The notes below the pieces were generated by a model, which saw nothing but the letters and a program-made list of their open reading frames with translations, was not told the DNA's origin and made no database searches. A DNA stretch of 64,000 nt, taken from an uncultured Oscillospiraceae bacterium. GTDB lineage: Bacteria > Bacillota > Clostridia > Oscillospirales > Ruminococcaceae. Positions 52,006-60,641 of the stretch are shown here, one piece after another. The stretch's first letter is position 1; every line of letters begins with the position of its first letter. The DNA lies in assembly GCA_910577365.1 (NCBI GenBank), contig CAJTMU010000001.1:58272-122271 (forward strand), in the 5' to 3' direction. Both the position numbers and the translations under genes were made by a program.

Positions 52006-54687
52006 TTACCGAAGATTAACCTCCCGACCGCAAACCGAAACGCTTTCAACGTCCGCGGGATTGACGGGGTAGGACAGCCGCGAGGTGCGTTCCAGCAAAC
52101 CGCCGCTGAAGCTTGCTCCTCCGGACGTTACGGATATCCTCGTCCCGTCCTTGAGAGTAACGTATTCGTCGGGTCTGACGAAATTCACATAGTTTATTTC
52201 CGTGCCGTCGGTTGATTTTAAGGTGTAATCAAATTTGAACGGCGTGATGTTTATCTCCGTGAGCACCGCCTTCGTTATCCCGTCGTTTGAGGTGACGGTT
52301 TCGTTGAGGGCGACGCTGCGCTCCATGCCCGACATATCGCCGAGAGTGAAGCCCGCCGTCAGTCCGCAGTCTACCCTGCGCTCATGGTCGATGCCGCCGG
52401 CGCTGGTGTGCTGATGCCTAAGCTCTCCGACAGACACCGTTATCTCGCTGTTTTCAAACGACGTATCGTCACAGAATATCGTGAAGCTGCCGCGGAGCGT
52501 ATTGTCGTCCAGCCAGACTTGATCGGTGCCGTGCATTTCAACGCCTATGTTCGCCTCCTCGCCGTTTACCGTGGCGGAGATTTTGCTGACCTGCCAGTCA
52601 AACCAGCCCACTCCGTAAACATCCATATGGGCGTAGTCGTAGGGGAATTCGTCGTTGAACTCGACGGTGTAGATGAAGTTAGCGACGTTGGGGTCGGCGA
52701 CTACGCCGTCGATGGTGATATTATAACCCTTGCCCTCCCAGCTTTCGCCTATCGCCGTTCCGAGCGACTTAAAGTAATAATCAGGAACCGCGTTTTCCGT
52801 GGGTGCCGACGTGAATTTGCCGCTGTGGAGATCGACCTCCACGCTGCCTATCTTAGCGCTTACGATATCCGAGGTGTCGAGAGGATAATTGAAGTAGCCC
52901 TCGAGGTAAAGCGTATCTCCGTCAAGCCTGCCGAAACTTTCTATCAGAGAAACGGACCCATCTGCGTGATACAGCGCGAGGTCAAAATCGTTCACCTCCG
53001 CCTTTACGGATATCGCGCTCTCTATGTCGGAATTTTCAACGGTCGCCTTTATTCCGAGAGGAGTAACGGTAAACTCGGAGAGAGTGCCGCTTCCGAAAAG
53101 CTCGCTGAGATATATCGGTCTGCTTCCCGTAACGGTCTTGTTGCCGCGGGTCACGTCGAAATCCATATTCACGTCGAGAGTTACGCCGCAGTCAAGCGTT
53201 TCGCTCTTTGTATTGTCGGGCGTTTCGTCCTTTTCAGAGCCGCCACGGGGTATCTCAGAGCGCCACAGATCGCCGAAGGTAAATTTGACGGTCTTATTTT
53301 GAAGCGTAGAGTTATCGTTATTGCCTACCTCACAATAGAAAGTATAGACATTTCCGTTTGCTATCCCGGGAAGCTCCGAACCGCCCGGAAGATTGGAACC
53401 GACGAACAGCCTCCAGTCGTACCAGCCATCCCTTTGCGCGTAGTCAAAGTCCTCATCGAATACAACATCGTACGCGATATATGCCGAATAGCCGTCCGTA
53501 ATAAGCCCACGCACATTGAGCGTGTAATCGTCAAACTCGTAGGAGCGGTCTATCTCCTTGCCTATGGACGCGAAATCGAACGCGGGAGCGCTGAACGCGC
53601 TGTCCAGTCTGAACGTTTTGTCGCCGATGGTAACGGACTCGATATCCTCCATATAAACGGGATAGAGCCAGCTTAGCAGAACGCTCGAGGAATAGCCGTC
53701 CTCCTTGGAGTTCCACGTGCTGCCGCTCGAGCCGACATAGCCCGCGGTGAACGCCGAGCTGTCGCTTGTAGTGCCGTCCTTGTAGTTGACAGTGACGGCA
53801 CTCTTGAGCTTCTCGCACATATTCTCACCGCCGAGAGAGGGGTCGTCCCATTCCGCATGCAGCTCCAGACCGAAGGTGGAAAGCCCGATATAATCCACCT
53901 TGCCCGTTTCGCCGCCCGCGAGAGTTACCGCTTCGTTCGGGCGAAGCTTTACGGAGTTTTTGGAGAGCCAGAAATCCATATCCACGGAGAATTTCTTTTC
54001 CTCCACCCCGACGGTATCCTTGTTGTTGCCCGAGCTGCGGACAAGACCGTCGAAGGAATAAACCAGCGCCCTATCTTGAAGAGATATGCCCGAAACGTTT
54101 ATCGTGCTGCAGCAGTGCGCCCTTCCGCCTTCCATATTTATCAAGCGGTTCTGCCAAACCACGGAGGGAGCCATATTTCCGTCGTAGCTCTTTACCCAAC
54201 TTAAATCCGTAACTGGGCGCAGGTTGAGGAACCACTCCTCGCCGTCGGCGAGGGCGTAATCGAAATCCTCCGCGAAGTCCACGTCGTACAGGAGGAAAAC
54301 GCTGTGCTCGTCCGCCGCGATACCCCTTATAACAACATCGAATTTATCAAAGTTATAGTACAGGAAAAGCTCCTTGCCTATAACAGAGAAATCGAAAGCA
54401 TCGCGCCTCGGTCCCGCCTCCTCGATGCCGTTGTATGCCTCATAGCGGTTTCTGAAAAGATCCTCGAACGCCGCGGGCAGGTTCCACTGATATGCCGCGC
54501 TGACCCCTATCGCCGTCGTTCCGAGCAGCGCTGCCGCGGCGGCGGGGATAAGTATTGCTTTTTTGCTGAATTTCTTTTTGGGATTCATTTTTTCCGCCTT
54601 TCTGTCAAGAACTGCCTTAAGCAGCTCCTCATCACTCTTTATGGGAGCGATACTGTCAAAAAGCCTTTTGTATTGATTTTCCATCAT
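52006..54687 (-). CDS. large anti-sigma-like membrane protein with three DUF4179-like repeats
   Basis: The protein has 893 residues. About 43 N-terminal cytosolic residues are followed by one membrane segment at residues 44-65 (AILIPAAAAALLGTTAIGVS) and an external part with three related modules starting near residues 98 (FDFSVIGKELFLYYNF), 372 (FDFASIGKEIDRSYEF) and 643 (YYFKSLGTAIGESWE). Each has a DFxEDFDYA-like strand about 45 residues in. DUF4179-containing anti-sigma factors normally have one such module. The gene overlaps the sigma factor gene by 32 bases, so it is very likely its membrane-bound regulator. Confidence 0.75.
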   Translation of the reverse strand: MMENQYKRLFDSIAPIKSDEELLKAVLDRKAEKMNPKKKFSKKAILIPAAAAALLGTTAIGVSAAYQWNLPAAFEDLFRNRYEAYNGIEEAGPRRDAFDFSVIGKELFLYYNFDKFDVVIRGIAADEHSVFLLYDVDFAEDFDYALADGEEWFLNLRPVTDLSWVKSYDGNMAPSVVWQNRLINMEGGRAHCCSTINVSGISLQDRALVYSFDGLVRSSGNNKDTVGVEEKKFSVDMDFWLSKNSVKLRPNEAVTLAGGETGKVDYIGLSTFGLELHAEWDDPSLGGENMCEKLKSAVTVNYKDGTTSDSSAFTAGYVGSSGSTWNSKEDGYSSSVLLSWLYPVYMEDIESVTIGDKTFRLDSAFSAPAFDFASIGKEIDRSYEFDDYTLNVRGLITDGYSAYIAYDVVFDEDFDYAQRDGWYDWRLFVGSNLPGGSELPGIANGNVYTFYCEVGNNDNSTLQNKTVKFTFGDLWRSEIPRGGSEKDETPDNTKSETLDCGVTLDVNMDFDVTRGNKTVTGSRPIYLSELFGSGTLSEFTVTPLGIKATVENSDIESAISVKAEVNDFDLALYHADGSVSLIESFGRLDGDTLYLEGYFNYPLDTSDIVSAKIGSVEVDLHSGKFTSAPTENAVPDYYFKSLGTAIGESWEGKGYNITIDGVVADPNVANFIYTVEFNDEFPYDYAHMDVYGVGWFDWQVSKISATVNGEEANIGVEMHGTDQVWLDDNTLRGSFTIFCDDTSFENSEITVSVGELRHQHTSAGGIDHERRVDCGLTAGFTLGDMSGMERSVALNETVTSNDGITKAVLTEINITPFKFDYTLKSTDGTEINYVNFVRPDEYVTLKDGTRISVTSGGASFSGGLLERTSRLSYPVNPADVESVSVCGREVNLR

Positions 54688-55150
54688 AATCCTCCCTTAA
54701 GAGCAAAGTCTTTAAACGTTCCCGCGCCCGCGCGAGCCTCGTGGTGACTGAAGATACCGACACACCCAGTATATCCGCCGTTTCCTTTACGGAGTACCCC
54801 TCATAATAGTACAGATGAATTACGGAGCGGTATTTTGGCGGAAGCGTCATCACCGCCTCCATCAGCCCGCGCTGCTCGGCGTCGAGCATGGGTATATTTT
54901 CGTCAAGCTCAGTGCAGCGCGTAAAGCGACCCGATTTCAGGAGATTTTTCGAAAGATTTATCGTAACGCGGATAAGCCACGCCTTGCAGTTTTCGGGAGT
55001 TTCAAACTCCCCCTTGTAACCCATAAGCTTTACAAACGCGTCCTGACAGATATCCTCCGCCTCTGCGCAGTTGCGGACATAGCTTAATGCGAGGCGGTAC
55101 ACCGTGCCGTGAAACATCTTTATATATTCGTTAAGTTCCTCGTTACTCAA
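54656..55150 (-). CDS. ECF-type RNA polymerase sigma factor
   Basis: The protein has 164 residues: region 2 (YRLALSYVRNCAEAEDICQD, AFVKLMGYKGEFETPENCKA) and region 4 (LPPKYRSVIHLYYYEGYSVK, ADILGVSVSSVTTRLARARE) are clear. It directs transcription of a regulon when released by its anti-sigma partner, encoded by the overlapping gene. The start is TTG at 55150, with GGGGGTGA upstream; no ATG fits. The 200 bases before it hold AT-rich DNA that may contain an autoregulated promoter. Confidence 0.9.
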   Translation of the reverse strand: MSNEELNEYIKMFHGTVYRLALSYVRNCAEAEDICQDAFVKLMGYKGEFETPENCKAWLIRVTINLSKNLLKSGRFTRCTELDENIPMLDAEQRGLMEAVMTLPPKYRSVIHLYYYEGYSVKETADILGVSVSSVTTRLARARERLKTLLLREDYDGKSIQKAF

Positions 55151-55277
55151 ATCGTCACCCCCTGTCAGATATAAAAAGTAAAACCTTATTTTCAAAAAGA
55201 CGTCTTTGATTTTAAGACAATTAAATCGGAGGATTTGTCACAGCTGAAGACAGAAAAAATTTTTTGTGAAATGAAAA

Positions 55278-55303
55278 GAGGGACGGAAAGTATTTCGTCC
55301 CTT
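55278..55303 (-). terminator. duplicated terminator hairpin, left of the IS element
   Basis: GGGACG/CGTCCC with inner GAAA/TTT pairs (positions 55280-55301). On the minus strand CTCTTTTC follows, the U-tract that originally belonged to the terminator of the SUFU-domain gene. An identical 26-base copy stands at 56820-56845. Confidence 0.75.
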
Positions 55304-56819
55304 CAGACTGTAGAAAAAGTCCGGCAAAGGCTGGACTTTTTCTATTTAATGTGGTATAATAAAGTAGGGTGATGAAAATGTTGACGAAAGGAAACGAGAA
55401 CCGAGTTCAAAGCGAAATAGTGTGTATAGAAGATTTGGTGCCAAAAGGACACTTGCTGCGGAAAATAGACGCGGCGGTGGATTTTACGAAAATATATGAG
55501 ATAGTCGAGGAACTGTATTGCAAGGACAACGGCAGACCGAGTACAGACCCGGTGGTACTGTTCAAAACGGCAATAATACAGCATTTGTACGGCATATCAT
55601 CGCTGCGTAGGACTGCCGAAGAGATCAGCCTAAATGTCGCGTACAGATGGTTTCTGGGGTATTCGCTGATGGAAAGAACACCGCATTTCACGACGCTCAG
55701 CAATAACTTCTGTCATAGGTTCACAGAAGAAACGGTCGAGCGCGTGTTCAACTGGATACTTAGCGAAATAAACAAAGCCGGATACCTGTCGCCGGAAGCT
55801 GTTTTCATTGACGGAACGCATATTAAAGCGAACGCAAACATGAAAAAAGCGGTCAAGAAAGCGATTCCCGAAGCTGCCAAAGTATACGGAGAACAGCTTC
55901 TTGAGGAGATCAATAAAGACCGTGATGACCACGGTAAAAACCCTTTTGACGATAATAACGACAAACCTCCGAAAGAGAAGATTGTGAGCCAATCCGCCAC
56001 CGATCCCGAGTGCGGAGTTTTTCATAAAGGTGAGCACAAGAAATGCTTTGCCTATGCCGCGCAGACTGCTTGCGACAAAAATGGATATGTGCTCGATGTG
56101 ACCTTAAATCCCGGAAACGTACATGACAGCGTTGCCTTTGACGGGCTTTACGACAAGCTTTGCGAAGCTTTTCCCGAAATGAGGTATGTAGTTGCCGATG
56201 CGGGTTACAAAACGCCGTGGATAGCTAAACGAGTAATTGACGACGGCAGAATTCCCGTGCTTCCATACAAGCGTCCGATGGGTAAGGACGGCTTTTTCAG
56301 ACCTTATGAGTTTGTTTATGATGAGTATTATGACTGCGTTCTTTGCCCCGAAAACAGCGTTTTAAAATATGCCACGACCACCCGCGAAGGTTACCGCCAA
56401 TTCAAAAGCGATTCCGATATCTGCCAAAACTGCCCGTCAAGATACAAGTGCACCGAAAACAAAAACTGCGTAAAAACCGTTGAAAAGCACGTTTGGACGG
56501 ACTACCTCGAGCTTGTCGAGGACTACCGGCACACTCCGCCCTTGCGCAAGCTTTACGAACACCGCAAGGAAACTATTGAGCGTGTGTTCGCTGACGCTAA
56601 AGAAAAATGCGCTATGAGATTTACATATCTTAAAGGCTTGACTCGTAATCTTGGCTGGGTCAGGCTTAAGTTTGCTGCCATGAATCTCAAAAAATATGCC
56701 ATTCACAGGTGGCATTTTTGCGATTTTTTCACCCTATGCTTGTTTTCTCGTCTTTTCTCTGTTCCCGCTTAACTTTAAACCCTATCTTCCTCTCAGAAAT
56801 GGGGTTTTTATACAGACTG
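55304..56819 (+). mobile_element. IS1182-type insertion sequence
   Basis: The ends CAGACTGTAGAAAAAGTCC (left) and CAGTCTGTATAAAAACCCC (right, inverted) form imperfect 19-bp terminal repeats with 14 matches. The element is about 1516 bp and carries one transposase. It is flanked by 26-bp direct repeats formed by a duplicated terminator hairpin (55278-55303 and 56820-56845). Confidence 0.85.
55369..56772 (+). CDS. IS1182 family transposase
   Basis: The protein has 467 residues. The N-terminal part (IDAAVDFTKIYEIVEELYCK) is the IS1182/DUF772 helical domain. The DDE centre is FIDGTHIKANANMKKA, VVADAGYKTPW and the late Glu in TIERVFADAKEKCAMRFTYL. A cysteine-rich insert (CVLCPEN, CQNCPSRYKC) lies before the last motif, as usual in the family. 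The reading frame is intact, so the element may still be active. ATGAAAATG and a GGGTGATG ribosome-site-like stretch precede it. Confidence 0.92.
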   Translation: MMKMLTKGNENRVQSEIVCIEDLVPKGHLLRKIDAAVDFTKIYEIVEELYCKDNGRPSTDPVVLFKTAIIQHLYGISSLRRTAEEISLNVAYRWFLGYSLMERTPHFTTLSNNFCHRFTEETVERVFNWILSEINKAGYLSPEAVFIDGTHIKANANMKKAVKKAIPEAAKVYGEQLLEEINKDRDDHGKNPFDDNNDKPPKEKIVSQSATDPECGVFHKGEHKKCFAYAAQTACDKNGYVLDVTLNPGNVHDSVAFDGLYDKLCEAFPEMRYVVADAGYKTPWIAKRVIDDGRIPVLPYKRPMGKDGFFRPYEFVYDEYYDCVLCPENSVLKYATTTREGYRQFKSDSDICQNCPSRYKCTENKNCVKTVEKHVWTDYLELVEDYRHTPPLRKLYEHRKETIERVFADAKEKCAMRFTYLKGLTRNLGWVRLKFAAMNLKKYAIHRWHFCDFFTLCLFSRLFSVPA

Positions 56820-56845
56820 GAGGGACGGAAAGTATTTCGTCCCTT
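56820..56845 (-). terminator. duplicated terminator hairpin, right of the IS element
   Basis: The same stem as at 55278, directly behind the SUFU-domain gene on the minus strand. Its natural U-tract is now replaced by the IS end, which may weaken it. Confidence 0.7.
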
Positions 56846-56855
56846 TTATAAAATT

Positions 56856-57917
56856 TTAATTGTCGTTTTTGCAGCAGTTCGGACGGTTTACGTCAATTAT
56901 ATGACCTATTCCCTCCATCTTTTTCAGAAGCGCATGTGTGTCGTGTTCTATTTTGAAATTCATCTCCTCGCGGTATATTGGTATAACCTCAAAAAAATTC
57001 ACTGCGTCGCCGTTTGGAAGAATACAGCTGTCAGAACCCGTTTCCGCATCCTCGGGGTATATCAGCATAGAACCGCACAGCCCCGTACCATTGCAATAGG
57101 GGTCGCGGTTATCCACCGAGTGTCCCCAGCCAAGCCATGTATCACAGTTTATCGGAAGCCGCGCGAGAGTTTTCAGCAGCCTTATGGGCCAGAACCATTC
57201 CTCGTCGCTCTCCCCTATCTTCCAGTCCTTCGGAAGGCAAATCAACAGCTCCGCCCTGCCGTGCTCCTCGGGGTCAAGTTCCTCGGGTATGCTCATGATG
57301 TGCGCCCCCATGCCCATTGTTACAAGCGTGTAGTAGGGACGCTCGTCCGTGGGTGGAACTATGCAGATATCAACATGAATATCGGGGGAAACTATCTCGT
57401 GCAGAACGGTGGGAAATTCGCCGTAGTACTCTTTGATGTGCTCCTCGACAGCGTTCATTTCCTCTTCCTCATACATCTCCGCATCCTCATTCTCTTCCTC
57501 GTCCTCGTCGCCGTTAAGATCCGCTTCTATCCACTCCATAAACATATCGCAGTCGTCAAGATAATCCTCAGGCGGATTGAGATTCATACAGCGGGCGAAC
57601 TCCGTTTTTGCCCTCTCAAGAATGTTAACAGTGAGCTGCTCATTATCCTCGCATTCCTCATCCATTGAAGCGTAATACAGCGCATAGCCCATGCGGTAGT
57701 GAAACTTATAATATCCGTCCAAGCGCGGACGCTGACTCTCCAGCACCGCGATAGCCTTCTTAAACTCTCCCACATTATTATAAGCAACTGCGAGCTGCCC
57801 GAGAATATCGTCATCAAGGCAGCTGTCGGGCAAGGCGAGTATAGCTTCGATTATTTTTTCATGCTCGTCGTTGTCATACCATTCATCTATTTTATCCATG
57901 AATAAATCTTTATCCAT
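56856..57917 (-). CDS. protein with TPR-like helices and a SUFU (suppressor-of-fused) domain
   Basis: The protein has 353 residues. Residues 1-120 are helical and TPR-like (LAVAYNNVGEFKKAIAVLES; YYKFHYRMGYALYY); an acidic spacer follows at 140-165. The rest matches the SUFU domain (DIHVDICIVPPTDERPYYTL; ELLICLPKDWKI; LLKTLARLPINCDTWLGWGH). In bacteria SUFU proteins are often immunity or regulatory proteins, frequently near SUKH-like genes, as here at 46.5 kb. AAGGAAAGGG precedes the start. Confidence 0.8.
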   Translation of the reverse strand: MDKDLFMDKIDEWYDNDEHEKIIEAILALPDSCLDDDILGQLAVAYNNVGEFKKAIAVLESQRPRLDGYYKFHYRMGYALYYASMDEECEDNEQLTVNILERAKTEFARCMNLNPPEDYLDDCDMFMEWIEADLNGDEDEEENEDAEMYEEEEMNAVEEHIKEYYGEFPTVLHEIVSPDIHVDICIVPPTDERPYYTLVTMGMGAHIMSIPEELDPEEHGRAELLICLPKDWKIGESDEEWFWPIRLLKTLARLPINCDTWLGWGHSVDNRDPYCNGTGLCGSMLIYPEDAETGSDSCILPNGDAVNFFEVIPIYREEMNFKIEHDTHALLKKMEGIGHIIDVNRPNCCKNDN

Positions 57918-57930
57918 AATTTCCCTTTCC

Positions 57931-58764
57931 TTAAAAGCCCGATTTTTTGAGCCGTTTTACTATTCTAAGATAAAATTCGGGAATATCCCCTATTTCATTT
58001 GGCTTCCCGCGGAGTCTGTCCGACAGTCTGCGGCGGCGAAAATCTGTTTCGTCAAAATGTGAGATACCGCGTTTATCTATTCCCGTATACGTTCCTCGAT
58101 AGTTGGTCCATTTTACAGCACGCGGCGGCAGAAGCCCGTCGTTTGCCCCCTCAAAATATCCCACCGTCAGATTTGAAAGCCACATCAACGTATCGGAAAA
58201 CGCCGATCTCATCACAAATCCGTAGCTCTGATAAAATATCCCCGGCATATCTGGGGTTTCAATGTTGAATCTCTCCGCGTCGGCGGTGCGAAAAGCGCAT
58301 ATCGCTGCGTAGGTGTCAGGGGATTTATCTCCAAGCAGCGCGAACCAAAGGTCTATCGGCTTACAGCCCGCTTTTATAACGCTCTGCGGCACAAGCCCCA
58401 TTAACCTGTCCACCGTGACCGAGCCATGGTGCGGAGTTGCCAGCGTTGTGAGAGAAGCCACCTTATCCGCGCAGCCAAGCCGCGTTATAATGTACCGCGC
58501 TTCAAGCCCGCCTTTTGAATGAGCTAATATGTTTACCTTTTCCGCACCCGTTTCCTCAAGCGCAGCAAGAAGCGAACGCTTTACGCACCTTGCGTTGCTC
58601 TCCACCGAACCGCTGCTGTCCTGCCCCCCGAAAAACACCCGCGCACCGTGCCGCTCCAGCAACTTTGCCGTTCTGCCCCAATAACAATAATGCTTTCTGT
58701 CGCGAAAACCCATTCCGTGAACAAGCAGAAGCGGATATTTTGTTGCCGCCGACCTGTCGATCAT
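57931..58764 (-). CDS. alpha/beta-hydrolase, triacylglycerol-lipase-like
   Basis: The protein has 277 residues. It starts with YPLLLVHGMGFRDRKHYCYW (oxyanion side), has the nucleophile elbow AHSKGG near residue 93, and TLATPHHGS just behind, the pattern of Proteobacterial-type lipases. No signal peptide is visible, so it may act in the cytosol or leave by another route. The nucleophile elbow has Ala in place of the usual Gly before His. The downstream end reaches the SUFU gene; upstream it overlaps the PNPOx-like gene by four bases. Confidence 0.8.
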   Translation of the reverse strand: MIDRSAATKYPLLLVHGMGFRDRKHYCYWGRTAKLLERHGARVFFGGQDSSGSVESNARCVKRSLLAALEETGAEKVNILAHSKGGLEARYIITRLGCADKVASLTTLATPHHGSVTVDRLMGLVPQSVIKAGCKPIDLWFALLGDKSPDTYAAICAFRTADAERFNIETPDMPGIFYQSYGFVMRSAFSDTLMWLSNLTVGYFEGANDGLLPPRAVKWTNYRGTYTGIDKRGISHFDETDFRRRRLSDRLRGKPNEIGDIPEFYLRIVKRLKKSGF

Positions 58765-59261
58765 ACCGTCAGCTCCCGTTCGTCATTATCCTTATTATGT
58801 ATCTTACAGCAAAATTCCTCCGCTGTAAGCTTCAAAATTGCTACATTATTCAGCATCTGCTCACTGTATTTGTGTTCTCTGCCTTCACTGCTGTACTTGC
58901 TCATAATCGAGTTAAGCCCTGTCAGCTTTTCAATGCCGTTGATTATATCGACCGTTCCGCAGCCTGTTATACTCTCATATGATGCCGTAAAATGGCAGGG
59001 TATCTCTGCGGGAATTATCTCATACAGGCAATCTATCTCAAAAGCAGCATGGCTGTTTGCCTTTATCAACTCTATCTTCTTGCCCTTTGCCGCACAGTGA
59101 AAATACAGCTCCAGCTTATCGCTGTCCAGATCGTACCCAAAGCACATGGGTATTATATAAGGATATTTTCCGTTAAAAAGCGCCAAGCGGCAAACTTTGG
59201 CTTCCCTAAGAATTTCCCCTATACGGTTTATATCCGTTACTTCAATATTATTTCGTTTCAT
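58761..59261 (-). CDS. pyridoxamine-5'-phosphate-oxidase-like flavoprotein
   Basis: The protein has 166 residues. The segment CRLALFNGKYPYIIPMCFGY followed by LYFHCAAKGKKIELI matches the split-barrel flavin-binding (PNPOx/NimA-like) family. These bind FMN or F420-like cofactors; the substrate is unknown. ATG at 59261 has AAGGGG upstream; a longer frame to 59300 reaches into repeat R4. Confidence 0.8.
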   Translation of the reverse strand: MKRNNIEVTDINRIGEILREAKVCRLALFNGKYPYIIPMCFGYDLDSDKLELYFHCAAKGKKIELIKANSHAAFEIDCLYEIIPAEIPCHFTASYESITGCGTVDIINGIEKLTGLNSIMSKYSSEGREHKYSEQMLNNVAILKLTAEEFCCKIHNKDNDERELTV

Positions 59262-59272
59262 ACAAATTCCCC

Positions 59273-59422
59273 TTATTAAAAAATTTTCCGAACCGCGCAA
59301 ACGCTTTACGTTTGTACTATTTCGTCGAAATTAGTCCTCTCCACTTCGTTCCGCCGCGCATTTGCGTAGATTTTCAATGAATTTCCTATGCGTGCGGTCA
59401 GTTTACGTCTGCTTTCAGCTCC
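59273..59422 (+). repeat. interspersed palindromic repeat, copy R4
   Basis: The left arm is TTAAAAAATTTTCCGAACCG. The right arm is TGAATTTCCTATGCGTGCGG followed by TCAGTTTACGTCTGCTTTC. The private stem is GCGCAAACGC/GCGCATTTGCG. Between it and the rpsT terminator is only an AGCTCTTGT/ACAAGAGC-type hairpin near 59555-59582. Confidence 0.6.
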
Positions 59423-59663
59423 TAAAATGCTCAATTTTTTTCTACAAATATAAATAGCTTTGAAATACTCCTGCTAAACACGCGGCAATTTTCACTCCCT
59501 TTTTGTAAAATGGAAGCAAGGTGTGCGGGCAACGCCCACGCATAAGCCGCCTAAAGCTCTTGTAAATCATTTGCACAAGAGCACAGATTATCATGCAAAC
59601 CAACAAAGTCCGACCGCCTGACCACCAGTTCGACCGCATTCGGCAAAATTTACCTCTATACAA

Positions 59664-59697
59664 AAAACAACCATCCGCATAAAAATCACGCGGATGG
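59664..59697 (-). terminator. terminator of rpsT
   Basis: CCATCCGC/GCGGATGG with an 11-base loop and TTGTTTTTTG after it on the minus strand, 17 bases behind the stop. Confidence 0.88.
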
Positions 59698-59713
59698 CAT
59701 TCCTTTCGGAAAA

Positions 59714-59959
59714 TTAAGCTGTTGCGTTTGTCTTTTTAGTGAGCTGTGACTTTAAACGGGCAGCCTTGTTCTTATGGATAAGACCCTTACCGGCAGCTCT
59801 GTCAACCGTAACAACGGCAGCCTTTACAACAGCAGCATCTGCACCCTCGGCGCGCGCCTTTTTAATTGCGGTTCTGAGCGTAGACTTTGCAGCCTTATTT
59901 GCTTCAGTTCTTGCCTTGGAAACGAGAACTCTTTTCTTTGCGGATTTAATATTCGGCAC
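59714..59959 (-). CDS. rpsT: 30S ribosomal protein S20
   Basis: The protein has 81 residues: MPNIKSAKKRVLVSKARTE and KAARLKSQLTKKTNA are typical. It is a primary 16S rRNA binder at the bottom of the small subunit. It has a consensus promoter, a leader of about 180 nt and its own terminator, and stands head to head with gpr as in many clostridia. Confidence 0.96.
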   Translation of the reverse strand: MPNIKSAKKRVLVSKARTEANKAAKSTLRTAIKKARAEGADAAVVKAAVVTVDRAAGKGLIHKNKAARLKSQLTKKTNATA

Positions 59960-60147
59960 TTCTTTTCACCTCCATCTCGTTTTTACGAGCGTCTTGTAAC
60001 ATTTGCCTTTTCTTCCCGTTATATGTTTCGGGCACTGCCGTATTTTTTCGCGAAAAAAGGGGAATGCTTTATCTATAATCACCAAAATCCAGCGAATATA
60101 ACACGGCTTTATTGTCAGCTCGATATATTTTATCTCATATATCCTTA

Positions 60148-60176
60148 ATTATATCACAATAATTTGAAAATTTCAA
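60148..60176 (-). promoter_or_regulatory. sigma-A promoter of rpsT
   Basis: TTGAAA (60176-60171), 17 bases, TATAAT (60153-60148). The rest of the gap to gpr (60180-60640) is AT-rich. A forespore-type promoter for gpr is expected there but none could be read with confidence. Confidence 0.85.
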
Positions 60177-60641
60177 GGGGTTTTTGAGATTTTTTTATTT
60201 TGCTGATAAAGCATTGTTAATATATAACGGCATACCATGACCGAAGGCTCGAAAATATTTCGGTTTTTCCGCCAGAGGGTCTTCGCAAATCCGCTCAAAG
60301 TCAAATTTGCGGCAAAATTTCCTCTCATTCCATTAAAAAAATCCTTGAAATACACACGATATTTCTAAGAATTTTTCCTCATTATTGAAAACTTTGTGTG
60401 CTACATTCGCTTTTTCGGTGTTTGTGTGAAACGTTTTAATCTATATGCTGCGGCAAAGGGTCATAATTTTTTTGGCGCAGAGGTTGTCATAATAAATGAA
60501 AGCTAAGCGGAACATGCCATAAATGAATCGCACATTTTGAGACTTTAAGCGGCATTTTGCTGTAAAAAGGCTTTTATACGATATACTCTATCGCTGAAAG
60601 CGATATTTAAACCGCAAACTATTGCACTGGGGGGTGCTTTT

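Noticed and set aside
56709..57668. Plus-strand open frame of 319 codons
   Set aside because: Antisense to the SUFU-domain gene and overlapping the IS end; no start signal.
302..59422. Interspersed repeats as integron attC sites
   Set aside because: Although they are palindromes with conserved ends and variable centres, the GTTRRRY/RYYYAAC boxes of attC are missing and there is no integrase in the window.
59442..59663. Minus-strand 73-codon frame behind rpsT
   Set aside because: Begins beside the rpsT terminator, lacks a ribosome site, and reaches toward repeat R4; better read as intergenic DNA.
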